Positions 11,262 through 21,372 of a stretch of 64,000 bases of DNA are shown here, in pieces. Within the stretch, counting starts at the first letter, position 1; every line of letters starts with the position of its first letter. The translations under genes and the position numbers were made by a program. Source of the DNA: Telopea speciosissima (Eukaryota > Streptophyta > Magnoliopsida > Proteales > Proteaceae); NCBI RefSeq assembly GCF_018873765.1, contig NC_057921.1, positions 64,469,557-64,533,556 of the forward strand, read 5' to 3'. Under the pieces are notes generated by a model, which saw nothing but the letters and a program-made list of their open reading frames with translations, had not been told where the DNA came from and did no database searches.

Positions 11262-11940
11262 ATGAATTTAGATATTCTAGCTGAACAATTGGCTAGAGTA
11301 AATGGCAGGTTGGATGTGTACCATACCCTGTTTGAGGCCCAACATATGCGTTTGAGAGCTCTTGAGGCTGTCAGGCAGTCCGTGGAGCATGTGTTTCGGG
11401 ACACTGGAGTAGGGGAAAATAACAAGCAGCATGATGATATTGCAAGACTGGATATAACTCACACCCTGTCTATTCAATTGAGCAGGCATTCCAGTTGCAT
11501 TGGAATTAGAACAGTACATTAGGCAACCATGCACTAGGAAAAATGGTTCCCAATTTGTAGAGTTTTCTTCAAAGAAATTTACTGATAGTGAGTGGGTACC
11601 TAAGTCTGTCCATTTTTCCCCTAATGCATGCGTCTAAAGGAAGCAATCTTTCCCATTTCACACCTAAAGATTCAAAGGGAAAGGACATGCAATAGAGAGT
11701 TCTAAGGGCAATAACAAACCTGTGTGCTATCGTTATAGTAGTGCTGGGCAATATGCCTATCAATGCCCAACCCATAATCTCTGCACTAGAACCGATGAGT
11801 GTGAAGAAGAGAAAGAACATGCTGAAGAAGAATGTGTGCATGTTCCTGAAGAAGGGTCAAGTGATGAATGAGGCCCAAGAGTTTGAAGAGATGACAAGCT
11901 GTGAGGTGTATGTTCACTCAACCAAAGACTGAGGGTGATT
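11262..11940 (+). pseudogene. gypsy gag remnant with degenerate zinc knuckle
   Basis: The frame starting at 11262 encodes a helical segment (LAEQLARVNGRL...LEAV), as at the N-terminus of plant gypsy gag proteins. Near 11717 a different frame reads CYRYSSAGQYAYQCP, a CCHC knuckle that has lost its second Cys and its His. Frames shift several times, so no intact protein is made. Confidence 0.55.
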
Positions 11941-11984
11941 GGCGAAGAACCAATATCTTCCACACTTGCACTAAAGGTGGGGAT

Positions 11985-13560
11985 AAAAAATTGTAAGGTT
12001 ATCATAGACAACGGGAGTTCTACATGGAACGAGGTCTCGCTGAGATCTCCGAGATATCTCAGTTTTTTGATGGTCGGAGACGAGACAGAGGACGAGTTAA
12101 GGAAACAACATCGACTCAAGATCTTGGTATTATCTTGGTATCTCGGCAAGATCTCGGTATTTTATATTAATTGTATGCTTTCAACTACTAAATTATGTGT
12201 AGAATAGGGCCTATTAGTATGTCGTAGCCTACCAACCTAGGGTCCAAAGTCAAACTCCTATTTGGACTTTGATATTTCAAAATCCGAGTGTCATCGTGTT
12301 TAAATGGCCCAAAATAGGCTGTATACCAAGTTTCATGACTGAACTAGGTCAAAAACCCATCGAAACCTGGCTTTGAGTTCAAAAAAAAAAGAGCACCAAC
12401 TCACCGAGATCTCGCCCGACTCGGTTTTCTGCCTGGCCAAAACCGAGACCTTGAACCATGGAGTTCTATGAATGTGGTTTCCCAAGCTATTGTTTGCCTA
12501 TAAGGGCTTAAGTAGGCGCCTCACCCACATCCTTACAAGGTTGCTTGGGTAAATGACACCACCATACCCATTAGCCAGCGTTGCTTAGTTCCTTTACAAT
12601 TTGCTGAGTATCATGACATTATTTGGTGCGATGTTCTACCCATAGATGCGTCACACATTTTATTGGGAAGACATTGGTTGTTTGATCTTGACGTGACACA
12701 ATTCGGTAAATCAAATACTTATGTGTTTGTCTACAAAGGGAAGAAGATCAAACTCAATCCCTCCCAACCTAGAGAGTTGAAAGCAAAAGGTAGGAAGCTG
12801 GACACTTCTCAAGCCAGTCAAAAAACAAAACCTTTGCACATCCTTAGTAGGCAACAATTTGAGAGAATGCAAAGATCAAGAAGTGATCTACTTAATGTTT
12901 CCAAGGAAGTAAACGAGCACTCCCTAGATGTTCCATTAGAGGTCACGAGAGAGGTTACTACTATACTCTTTGAGTTCACTGATGTCATCCCTGAGGAGTT
13001 CATACGAACTTCCTCCCATGGGGGATATTCAACATGCATTCAACCTTGTTCCGGGATCCTCTCTTCCTAACCTTCCCCATTACCAAATGAATCCTATAGA
13101 ATATTCTGAAGTGAAAAGGCAAGTTGATGAACTTTTCAGAAGAAGGATTCATGAGGGGAAGTCTAAGCCATACACAATGCCAACATTGCCGATTCCTAGA
13201 AAGATTGCAGTTGGCGCATGTGTAGATATTCGAGCAATGAATAAAATCACCATAAAATATCATTTCCCAATTCCCAAATTGGACGATATGCTCAATATGA
13301 TGGCTGGCTCAGAGATATTTTCCAAAATAGATTAGAGAAGTGGGTATCATCGGCCTGGGGATGAATGGAAAACTGCCTTCAAAACAAAGGACGGTTTATA
13401 TGAGTGGCTAGTCATGCCATTTGGCCTTACGAATGCACCAAGTACATTTATGAGACATATGACTCAGGTGCCAAGGACTTTCATCGAGAGGTTTCTGATA
13501 GTCTATTTTGATGACATTCTCATAGAAGAAGCTGGATGCAAGAAGTGTTGATCGCCAAAA
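11985..13560 (+). pseudogene. gypsy pol remnant: protease, reverse transcriptase
   Basis: A protease-like motif KVIIDNGSS (11994-12020) continues after the inserted element as MNVVSQAIV (from 12469). Then come the ILLGRHWLFDLDV segment, the LHILSRQQFERM linker, and the RT blocks [49 protein letters not shown] and the catalytic YFDDIL (near 13503-13520). The second residue of the VDxR block and an in-frame TAG after SKID (13333-13335) show decay. After YFDDI the text jumps to the end of the integrase, so a large deletion has joined the two. Confidence 0.7.
12015..12468. mobile_element. hAT-like non-autonomous element (12023-12460) with 8-bp TSD
   Basis: The protease coding text is interrupted exactly between two copies of GAGTTCTA (12015-12022 and 12461-12468). 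The 438-bp insert has terminal inverted repeats: left CATGGAACGAGGTCTCG, right (minus strand) CATGGTTCAAGGTCTCGG. An 8-bp duplication and short TIRs are the hallmarks of hAT-superfamily transposition. No transposase is encoded. The interior repeats 'gagatctc' and 'ccgagatctcg' motifs. Removing the insert and one TSD copy restores contiguous protease coding text, which gives strong internal evidence for the boundaries. Confidence 0.85.
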
Positions 13561-13635
13561 GATTAAAAAATAACTTAGTGCCAATGCCCTATCATTTGGA
13601 GATGTCACCAGATATGGGCATCAGCCCCATTTTTT

Positions 13636-13980
13636 ATGTTGAAGACCTTGTGCCTTACAAAGGATCAACCACCATTCCAAACCCCTTCGAGTCTTCCACT
13701 TCAACTACCCAGACCACACCCATACCTGCCACGTCATTTTCTCGTGGATCAGTCCCTATTTCTAGCCCAAACCCAAGAGGCATTCGTATTTCTCATCTTC
13801 TGCCCCTCCTTTGCCACCATTACCAACTATGCCAAGAAGAAGAGAAGTAGAGGACACTTTAGATGAGAAGACAGTGTCAACTCGTGCAGGGGGATATAAC
13901 AAGTTCCTAGTCAACTGGAGAGACGGACCTAGAACAGATTGCACATGGATCATTGAAGACGAGCTTCAGGGTTAGTTCAG
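13636..13980 (+). pseudogene. gypsy integrase C-terminus and chromodomain remnant
   Basis: One frame reads ISPIFYVEDLVPYKG, the usual end of chromovirus integrases. After a Ser/Thr/Pro-rich linker and frame changes, KFLVNWRDGPRTDCTWIIEDEL follows, in which the chromodomain aromatic/Trp pattern is recognisable. It is followed by a stop. Confidence 0.65.
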
Positions 13981-14035
13981 TTAGTCACTTCGTTTCTTCA
14001 GTTATTAAATATTTTATAAGAAGTACATATTGAAA

Positions 14036-14455
14036 AACTGTTAATATGGCCATGTTCAACGGTGGCCTGAGGATACCCTAGTACGGAAGAGTGATCTGAT
14101 CTCTGATTGAAGGAGCTAAAAGAGCTAGGGGCAGGCCAAAAATGACCATAGGAGAGGTTGTGAGGAATGACATGAGTAGTCTGGGTCTTGTACCAAGTAT
14201 GACCTCGGATAGAGCCTATTGGAGGGCAAGGAGCCATGTTGCCAACCCCATCTAGCTGAGATTTTCCTGACTTCTGGGCTGTGCTTCTTTCCTCTTACTT
14301 TCTTCTCTCATTTCGCACTTCTCATCTCTTTTGTCTTCATATCTTCATTCATCTTACTTTCAGTCAGTTTCCCCTACTTTGTTTTGAAAGGACCCATGTA
14401 ACTGACCCCATTCGGTTGGGATAAGGCTGAGTTTGTTGTTATTGTTGTAACTGTT
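14036..14455 (+). mobile_element. 5'-truncated LINE (14043-14448) in the gypsy 3' end
   Basis: The insert starts inside the C-terminal part of a LINE reverse transcriptase ORF (MAMFNGGL... then GEVVRNDMSSLGLVPSMTSDRAYWRA on the plus strand) and ends with the family tail 'gggataaggctgag' plus a TTG/ATT repeat. AACTGTT occurs on both sides (14036-14042 and 14449-14455), a probable short target duplication. The same tail occurs, in inverted orientation, in the LINE copies at 23.3 kb and 35.05 kb. Decayed and not coding. Confidence 0.7.
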
Positions 14456-14620
14456 TTTTTTTTTTTTTGGTAATGTTATGAGGCCCTTTGTACTCATTAT
14501 GGGAAGACAATGAATGAAAGTATTTAGAATTTGTGAGATTACTCTCTGCAGCATGAATAACTCTATACAATTCATGGAGTAAATCCAAGATACAAATATT
14601 TCTTCTGCTTCTATGTACTC

Positions 14621-15189
14621 CCTGTAGAGTTAAGATGGTGGAGAAGAGTGCTTTCCCCCCTTATTTTATCGGGAACAATTTCCTTCAAATTATTTCAGAA
14701 AACAAAAAACAAAAAACTAGTCATTACTTGTCATTCCAAATCCGTTCTCTGACCCATAACTAATAAAATTGCCAAATTTAGTTTTTGTTTCAAAAAACAA
14801 TTATCAAACACTTTTTTTTGGATATTAAAAATAAACGAAAAACCCTCTGAGTAGTTCTTGATCAGCTCCTGCCAGTCCATACTACGTATTGTAGACTATT
14901 TTCCTTCCATTATGCTTATGTGCTTTTCTTTCTTTAGGATGTTTCAAATTTTAGTGTTTCTTGTTTTTTTTTTCATCAACTATGTACTTTGTTAAACTTT
15001 CAGTTTACCAATGAAACTTATGTAGTGGCTTGGTCACAGTTATCTTTTATTTAATGGAAATTATGCACCTTTTATTTAATTATAACTACCTCCCCTGTAG
15101 CTTTTAATTATTAAATATTTATTATTTCAAACTTGTTAGTCCTAGTCTGCACTCCATGAATGTAAGAAGAGTTTCACGCTCTGATACCA
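14621..15189. other. intergenic, AT-rich, no gene seen
   Basis: Only short open frames. A motif complementary to a primer binding site (GCTCTGATACCAA at about 15179-15191, minus strand TTGGTATCAGAGC) marks the end of this stretch and belongs to the LTR remnant to its right. Confidence 0.5.
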
Positions 15190-16500
15190 AGCTCTGTTAC
15201 ACCCCAAACCACCCCCTAGGAGGATTGGGTAGGTGACCCGAATTAAATAACGACAATCCACCAAATCCCACTGATCTAGAAGCTGTGCTTACATTCACGG
15301 AACCACATTTATCTTATTACCATAAGTAAGATCAGAGTGCTACAGATAAACTATAATTTCAATAAGAAAAAAGAAGCATAGCGATACGGGGAAATAATGA
15401 TAATATAAACATAAGATAGTTTGTACATTTCCCACCACCCACAAACAAAGGAACCAAACTGATAAGTACAGAACTACATACATAGAAATATACAAGGTGA
15501 GCATACTCAACCCCAAAAAGAATTAAAAAGAAACTACAACTGATCCACAGTTAAAACGGGAAAAACTCCTAGCAAAACAAAAAGGAGTTCCCACAACAAA
15601 ACATCAGAAGCACTCTTCAACGGTCTTCATCCACGACCATTGAGAAGGTATGCATGATCGGTATGGCCTCCGTCGGAGTTCACACCGACATCATCGTAAC
15701 AACCAAGATTCTCCTCCTCGAGATAAGCCTACATGCCACACTGGCATCGATCTGCAAAATCATCTAAGAAAACATTGTACAACAGAGTGTGAGCCCCACC
15801 GAGCTCGTGAGCAAATAACATCATCATGCATGTACATGCAATCACAATTCCCAGTTCATATGATCCTACATGATATGCAAGTCCAATTTATTATTAGCCA
15901 CCTAACAATACAACTAAATCATGTTAGTGCTACTACAATCCCCAATACATGTATCCCTGGTGCGGACTTCTAACCCCTTCCCGTGATACACCCATTGAGT
16001 TGTCGAAGAGGACTAGTCAGCTCCCACATCAGTCACCAAGGTCAGCCCGACCAGCCCTCTGTGACTAACCCGTGGGACAATCCATTTCTTTTCTAGCTTA
16101 TAGCCCTGCATATAGCTCAATATCACCATTTCGGTGTTCTTTCATTCATTTTTCTCTTTTCTCATTTTCTGATGGTCGCCCCCACAGGCATCCAACACCT
16201 AAACCCCTGTTGGCAAGAGTGCGTAGCACAGGTGATGAAACTCTAGCCCCATGTCTATATGGCATCGTATGAGTCAGGTGGTGTCAACCGTATCCCATAC
16301 TACGGGCTACCACGGGCCTCATTTTCAAGCTGACTACGGTATCTAGTTTAACACTCACAATCATTATATAAGAATTCACAGTGTTGATCAATAGACAGTT
16401 ACTATGCAGTGATTTGAGTAATTTGAACAAGAATAAATAACACAACATATATGATTCAAGTTTTAACTTCTTCAACCATTTCAGTTTGATCTACAACTAA
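15179..16500 (-). mobile_element. minus-strand LTR remnant with adjacent primer binding site
   Basis: Read on the minus strand, sequence ending GGGGTGTAACA (plus-strand TGTTACACCCC from about 15196) is followed within a few bases by TTGGTATCAGAGCG, the initiator-Met tRNA primer binding motif. This is the LTR-PBS junction of a retrotransposon. The region to the right up to about 16500 contains no gene and carries text typical of long gypsy LTRs ('ccaaggtcagcccgaccagc' at about 16038). The far LTR end was not located, and no internal coding region follows to the left. It is therefore an LTR fragment. Confidence 0.5.
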
Positions 16501-16608
16501 TTATGGGACCTAAACTTTATATGACTTGTAGGTCTCATTATTAATATGTTAATGTAGAAACCCTTTTACCCGAAAAAAAAAAAAACCTCACCTCTCTTAC
16601 GAATTTTT

Positions 16609-16779
16609 ATCACCTCCAATTCGTTGCCCGCTCCAATTCCCTCCAATTCCTCACATAGGAGCTGAAATGACCACCCTACCTCACCTTGGGCAGTGTGCTC
16701 GGATAGGGGGTAGGGTGGTCATTTCTGCTCCTATGTGAGGAATTGGAGGGAATTGGAGCGGGCAGGAATTGGAGGTGAT
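16609..16779. mobile_element. near-perfect hairpin MITE, family B
   Basis: Two arms of about 71 bases (16609-16680 and 16709-16779) are almost exact inverse complements, starting ATCACCTCCAATTC and ending GAATTGGAGGTGAT, with a 28-base loop. The arms carry ATGACCACCCTACC and its inverse. This would fold into a long stem, so it is either a foldback MITE or a possible small-RNA precursor. A related, more degraded copy lies at 2090-2255. Confidence 0.8.
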
Positions 16780-18162
16780 AACGATTCCCTCTCTTAACCT
16801 ACCATAACCTAATTTAGGTGTGCATTAGTTCAAAGCTCCCCCTGGTTAAAAAAAAATGTAATAGGGTATTTAATACAATGGTGGAGAGTTTGATCACCAC
16901 ATGATATTAAACCGTTGTATGCAGCCTTACATATTTGAATTTAGAGTCTTCAACGTGGCAAGACAATGTAAGATAATGTGAGCTAGTTCTAACTCATATA
17001 AAGTTGTGTTTGGTATGCATTCTCATAATAGATTATAGGTCTAAGACGCATTTTGCAACCAATTCTTCTCTATTTTCTAGCTCCAGCATGCATTCTAGAC
17101 TCGAAGTCTATTCTAAGAATGCATACAAAACACAACTTAAATATTCATTTGTTTCGTTTCAAATTAATATTCATATTTTGGCATCTTCCCTCCCCCTCCA
17201 TTCTAACCTACAAAAAAGAAGAAGATGGATCTCTCTAAACATGTGCATTCGCATCACATCTACAATTTTCCCAATTATAAGTATATAAATGGCAGTAACT
17301 AAAGCATATTCTTGGCAATCACTCGAGTCTGCTTTCATTCCGACTAAATATTTGGAATTTGTGGTCATCTTTTAGTTTTTTATCATTTTATTTGGGAAAA
17401 CAATTGCCATGACACCAATGTGTAGATTCATGTGCATGCCCTCTCACATCCCACTCGTGGACCCCACCCTCTCTCTCATCGTTGAAACCCATATTTAACG
17501 ATTTGATTTCCCACCCCCTTTTTGGGTGGGAAACTACATTCTGCCATCGTAGCAATCCCTCTCCCTTTTCTTTTATACCTAGAAACACATACTTAGGAAG
17601 TACATAGCCTGGCAAATTGATTATTGGGAACAAGCTGGGATTATGTACCCCCAATGGTGTCTATCCTAGTTGGCTAAACCAATCTTATTTTGATTCAATT
17701 TGAGTAAAGTTGAATGGATATTACATACATTGTCTAATAGCGATGAAAGAAATATGACAATCGTTTCTTTATCCCCCCACCCCTAAAAAAAAGGCAGAAT
17801 AGAATGAACATGCGGCGATTCCATAACTCAAATAGGATCTATAATGCATTAGTTATCATTGCCTTTCAAACAAACAATGTACACAAATTTCCAAATCTCC
17901 AAACAAACAATGTACCAAAAAAAAAGATTGTTTTGAGTTTCCTCACGACTCAAGTCCACATAATAGCATACATAAAATTTGGTTGTAGAGCTTTACATCC
18001 AATCCTCGATGCCATTTAGATGACCATCTTCTTATGGCATATAGATATGTACTATTTCTCTTAATACGAAATATAAAATCATACAATAATTATAAAATAA
18101 ATGTAGGATATTAACGCAAAATTTTTTTTCTTCTCTATAGGACTGTTAAAATTATTTTGAGA
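16780..18162. other. intergenic, no gene seen
   Basis: Several open frames of 60-94 codons on both strands (for example 17004-17288 plus and 17388-17654 minus) have no recognisable domains and look like chance frames. The segment also holds a short tandem 'caaacaatgtac' repeat near 17868-17912. Confidence 0.4.
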
Positions 18163-19186
18163 CTAAAGGCAAAAGAAAAGAAACAAGACGGCGATGCAAA
18201 GTTTTCTATGAAGTATTGAAAGAAGTACATTGCTCCTTGCTCTCTGTGTGCTCCTCTCCTCCTTTGATTTAGTTGCTATCAATTGACATTCTTTCTCACA
18301 TTCTTCTACAATGCCTGGCATTATTGATGGGAATCCATATTGATCTTCAATTAGTTTCTACAAAATCTATTGAAAATAAATAAAATAAAAATCATTATAC
18401 TAAAAGAATAAAAAAAAGTTATCATCATTAGGAAGAAAAAATATATATTAAATAAAAAAAATAAAAAAATAAAGTTATAAATTATTCGACACCTTAAGTA
18501 TATCCTGTATGTAGAAGAAAACTTTTAAGTAAAATCTATAGAATAAAATTTGTTTAAAATTATTCTTTTGCATTTTACAAAGGAGAAAAGGAAACGTACT
18601 CCATGTTTTTCATTCTAGGTTGAAACCTTGGCCTTCTTTGTCCAACAACTTTAAATTCTTTTTTCTCTCGCCTTCGAGTGGTTGTTCTTTCTATTGAAGC
18701 ATTTCCTTCGCATCTACCACTGCCTCTTGTCTCCTCGTTCTTCTCATCAAATTGTAAGAATTCTCCCGAGGATGATGAAACAGCATAAAGAACCATAAGT
18801 AAATTTAGTTCAGGAAGAACAGGATGAACATGCGACGATCTACGAGTGTCATCACCACTTCCCTCTTCCTCTTCTTCCTCTTTATTTGTATTTTCAATTT
18901 CTTCTTTTGTTTCTATTGCCTTTGTACCACCATCTGCAACAAGAAAAAAACATTAATTGACCTTCACTAATATTCTGTTCTTGAGATCATTCAAATGGGA
19001 AATTTATTTGAATCTTAAATATATAGATCTATACAAATAAAACTCTAGTGATCATCATATATAATACTGCAATATAATCTCAATAAATTAATCAAAACCA
19101 GAAAAATTTTAGGAGGAGAAGAATACACGGATAATAGAATGAGGAAACTCACCCATTGAATTAACACCCACGGATGGATTTGCCAT
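18163..19186 (-). CDS. unrecognised small acidic/basic protein gene candidate
   Basis: A gene-like series on the minus strand. Exon 1 (19153-19186) gives MANPSVGVNSM and ends in a good donor (G|GTGAGT). Exon 2 (from 18933, acceptor TTGCAG|AT) joins in frame and reads an acidic run (EEEEEEG), then LPELNLLMVLYAVSSSSGEF, then a basic stretch (TTTRRREKKEFKVVGQRRP). It either ends at a stop at 18575-18577 or splices near 18600. A further open stretch, 18163-18357, preceded by TTTTGTAG|A, reads KLIEDQYGFPSIMPGIVEEC and ends LFLFFCL. Its phase fits only a weak donor (GTTTCC at 18595), not the better GTACGT at 18599, so its linkage is uncertain. I do not recognise the family. The codon-like text, coherent first splice and charged composition support a real gene, possibly decaying. 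Confidence 0.4.
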
Positions 19187-19426
19187 AGCAACAACTTCAA
19201 CTTAGAAATTTTATAATGGAAAATTGCAAAAAAAAAACTAACATTTCCGAGTAATGATTTAATATATCTGTAAATTTATTTATTTTTTGGTTGTTGATTC
19301 AGGTTCAGCCGTTAAGTTAGTTTCTATTGTGTTGCATTGACAAAGTCATCAATCATTGGATTGGGCTTTGGATGGTACTCCATGGCCCAAACTCAACAAG
19401 CGGACGCGGTTGATATTAAAAGTAGG

Positions 19427-20185
19427 GCAAGAGATCGCTATTTGGTTGTGTAGCATTTGCACCAGTGTGTATTTAGGGAGGGGTCAATAAAAGCGCATGT
19501 AGTAACATTTGACTGAATGGGATTTTGTAGATTTACTGGGGCCTGGGGGTTAAGCGATAATTTTGTGCCATCCTGTGTCTAGCCATAGGAACCATGTGAT
19601 ATGTTAGTGTTATTTTTTCCTTAACAATACAAAGAAAATAAATAATTAAACTAAATATATATGTTTAAAATGAGATTGGACCAATTGAACTGATTGAATT
19701 CCTTCTCAGTTCGGTAACAGTTTTAGTTTTTAGAAACCGTTATAAGACTGAAATAGTCCAGACCGACCGATAAGACCATTGAAACCTAGAGAATGTGATA
19801 AAACTAATAAAATTCAAGGAAAAAAGAATGATAACCGGTTGTGTGGTTCTTGCACCCAGACACAGGACCGCATAAAATTACTACTTAGCCCCCAGTGAAC
19901 TAAAAAATCTCATCCAATCAATTAAATGCTCTTGCACACACTCTTATTGGCCACCACACTAGTGTAGGAGTTACACAACCAGACAACGATCTCTTGCCCA
20001 TAATTTAATATCTTTAATATTTTGTTTTTAGGGGAGAGAACGCTATTTGGTCGCATAGTCCTGTGCCAGCATGGGGACCAATGAGAGTGCATGCCCCAAC
20101 ATCAAATATGGGGGTAGGATAGTCATTTCACCAGTCATGTGTCTGGGCGTAGGGCTACGACCAAGTAGCCTTCTTTTTCCCTTTT
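19427..20185. repeat. cluster of three MITE copies, family C
   Basis: Three related short elements lie at about 19427-19610, 19838-20000 (inverted) and 20037-20173. Shared ends read GGCAAGAGATCG(C/T)T..TTGGTTGTGTA. In the third, the left end GCTATTTGGTCG is answered on the right by GCTACTTGGTCG on the minus strand. All contain CACCAG/GTGTCTGG.. and 'ccaatgagagtgcatg' type interiors. A further end fragment occurs at 61559-61640. They are non-coding. Confidence 0.55.
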
Positions 20186-20257
20186 TTTTTTTTTATATAT
20201 ATGAAAAACTCAGATCACACAGATAATAGACCGACAAGGGACCATTAAAATAAACTA

Positions 20258-20426
20258 GGGAAGTAGTTTTCTGTACAGGGGTGTGGCCTACGCCAGCTCT
20301 CCCATTTTTCTTTCTCTCTCCTCCTTAAAACAAGGGAGCAGAGGTGTCTTTTCACATGGAAAGGAGAGAGATAGACTCATGGGAGTGCTGGCGTAGGCCA
20401 CACTCCCGGACTGAGAACTTTTTCCC
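20258..20426. mobile_element. MITE, family A (palindromic)
   Basis: The arms TGTGGCCTACGCCAGC (20282-20297) and GCTGGCGTAGGCCACA (20387-20402) are perfect inverse complements. The outer ends are weakly matching (GGGAAGTAGTTTTCTGT on the left; GGGAAAAAGTTCTCAGT read inverted on the right). It is about 169 bp and non-coding. Fragments of the same family are at 1119-1190 and 20734-20825. Confidence 0.65.
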
Positions 20427-20733
20427 AATAAACTAATAATGAGCCAATTGCTATCAATTTCGGTTTACTTTTTGTAGATCAAACAATGTATCGATCCGGT
20501 TTCAGTCTGATATGGTTATGTAAAAATCCAAAAAGTCGGCCAAGCCAATCTTTTGTCACTCATAGGGAAACCTGTTCATAATAAAATCCAAATCATTTGA
20601 AATACCATGGACCCGTATGCGAAATCACGACCCTGCCCCTTTTGAAATAAAATAATTTCATTGGCTCTGCTCTAGTGTTGATACCCTTACGTGCTATCTC
20701 ATTGACTCTGCTCTAGTGCAGGGCTAAAAATAT

Positions 20734-20825
20734 GGGAAGTGATTTTCTGTCTGGTAGTGTACTCCCATGTGTGTCTCTCTCTCTTCTCCTCAAAACAAGG
20801 GGTGGAGGTATCTTTTCATCTAGAA
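20734..20825 (+). repeat. MITE fragment, family A
   Basis: Begins GGGAAGTGATTTTCTGTCTGG, then ACTCCCATG, CTCTCTCT and CAAAACAAGGGG..GGAGGTATCTTTTCA, in the same order as the left half of the element at 20258-20426. The right half is absent. It lies about 550 bases upstream of the next gene's start codon. Confidence 0.55.
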
Positions 20826-21372
20826 ATTAACGGTTCAACTAACTGGAATCCATTCAATGGACCCACCCAATGGACCCAGTGTTTTTGTTTTCCAGAACTC
20901 GGAACTCGGAACTCGGAAGGACTAATAGGGTAATAGCCGTTTCCGGGAGCGGGGTAGTATAGTAGTAGTCTTTGGTGGCATTCGACCGTTCCTCTATGGT
21001 TTTCGCGCTAAATGGTCGACCGTTCTTCTTCTGTGTCTCCAAGTAATTCCATTAAATGTTCAATCCATGAGAGTTGAGGAGGTTCTACCGTGATTCTGTT
21101 GACTAGGTACGATGAATTTTCACAGAGTGGTGTTGGTAAGAAAGTCCCTTCTCCCAAGCATTTTTTTGGTTCTTTTCTTCCTGTATTTTAGCCGAATGGT
21201 AGAAGCTGTGTAATCCAAGTGTGAGTTTTCTCATATTCGATTCTATTAGCCTGTGAAGAAAAGATATGGTGTTAGGGTATGCTTGTTCTTCTTGCTCGCT
21301 TTGATTTTCCTTGTTTTGCTTCTATTTATGTTTGTTTCTTATTGAATTTCTAAGGAAATCTGTTTCCGTGAA

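Larger units (their letters stand above)
10093..14620 (+). mobile_element. decayed Ty3/gypsy chromovirus-type element with internal deletions
   Basis: A segment near the left end (about 10360-10500) containing ATGTTATGAGGCCCTTTGTAC and 'gggaagacaatgaatga' recurs at about 14472-14590 in the same orientation, so these are LTR portions. Between them, in the correct order, lie gag-like sequence (11262-11530), a degenerate zinc knuckle (about 11717-11760), an aspartic protease site (11985-12022, continued at 12469), reverse transcriptase (about 13030-13540) and the C-terminal chromodomain of the integrase (about 13890-13975). RNase H and most of the integrase are deleted. The 5' part of the right LTR is missing. 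Exact LTR ends and a target duplication could not be fixed. The element is inactive and itself carries two later insertions (12023-12460 and 14043-14448). Confidence 0.7.
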
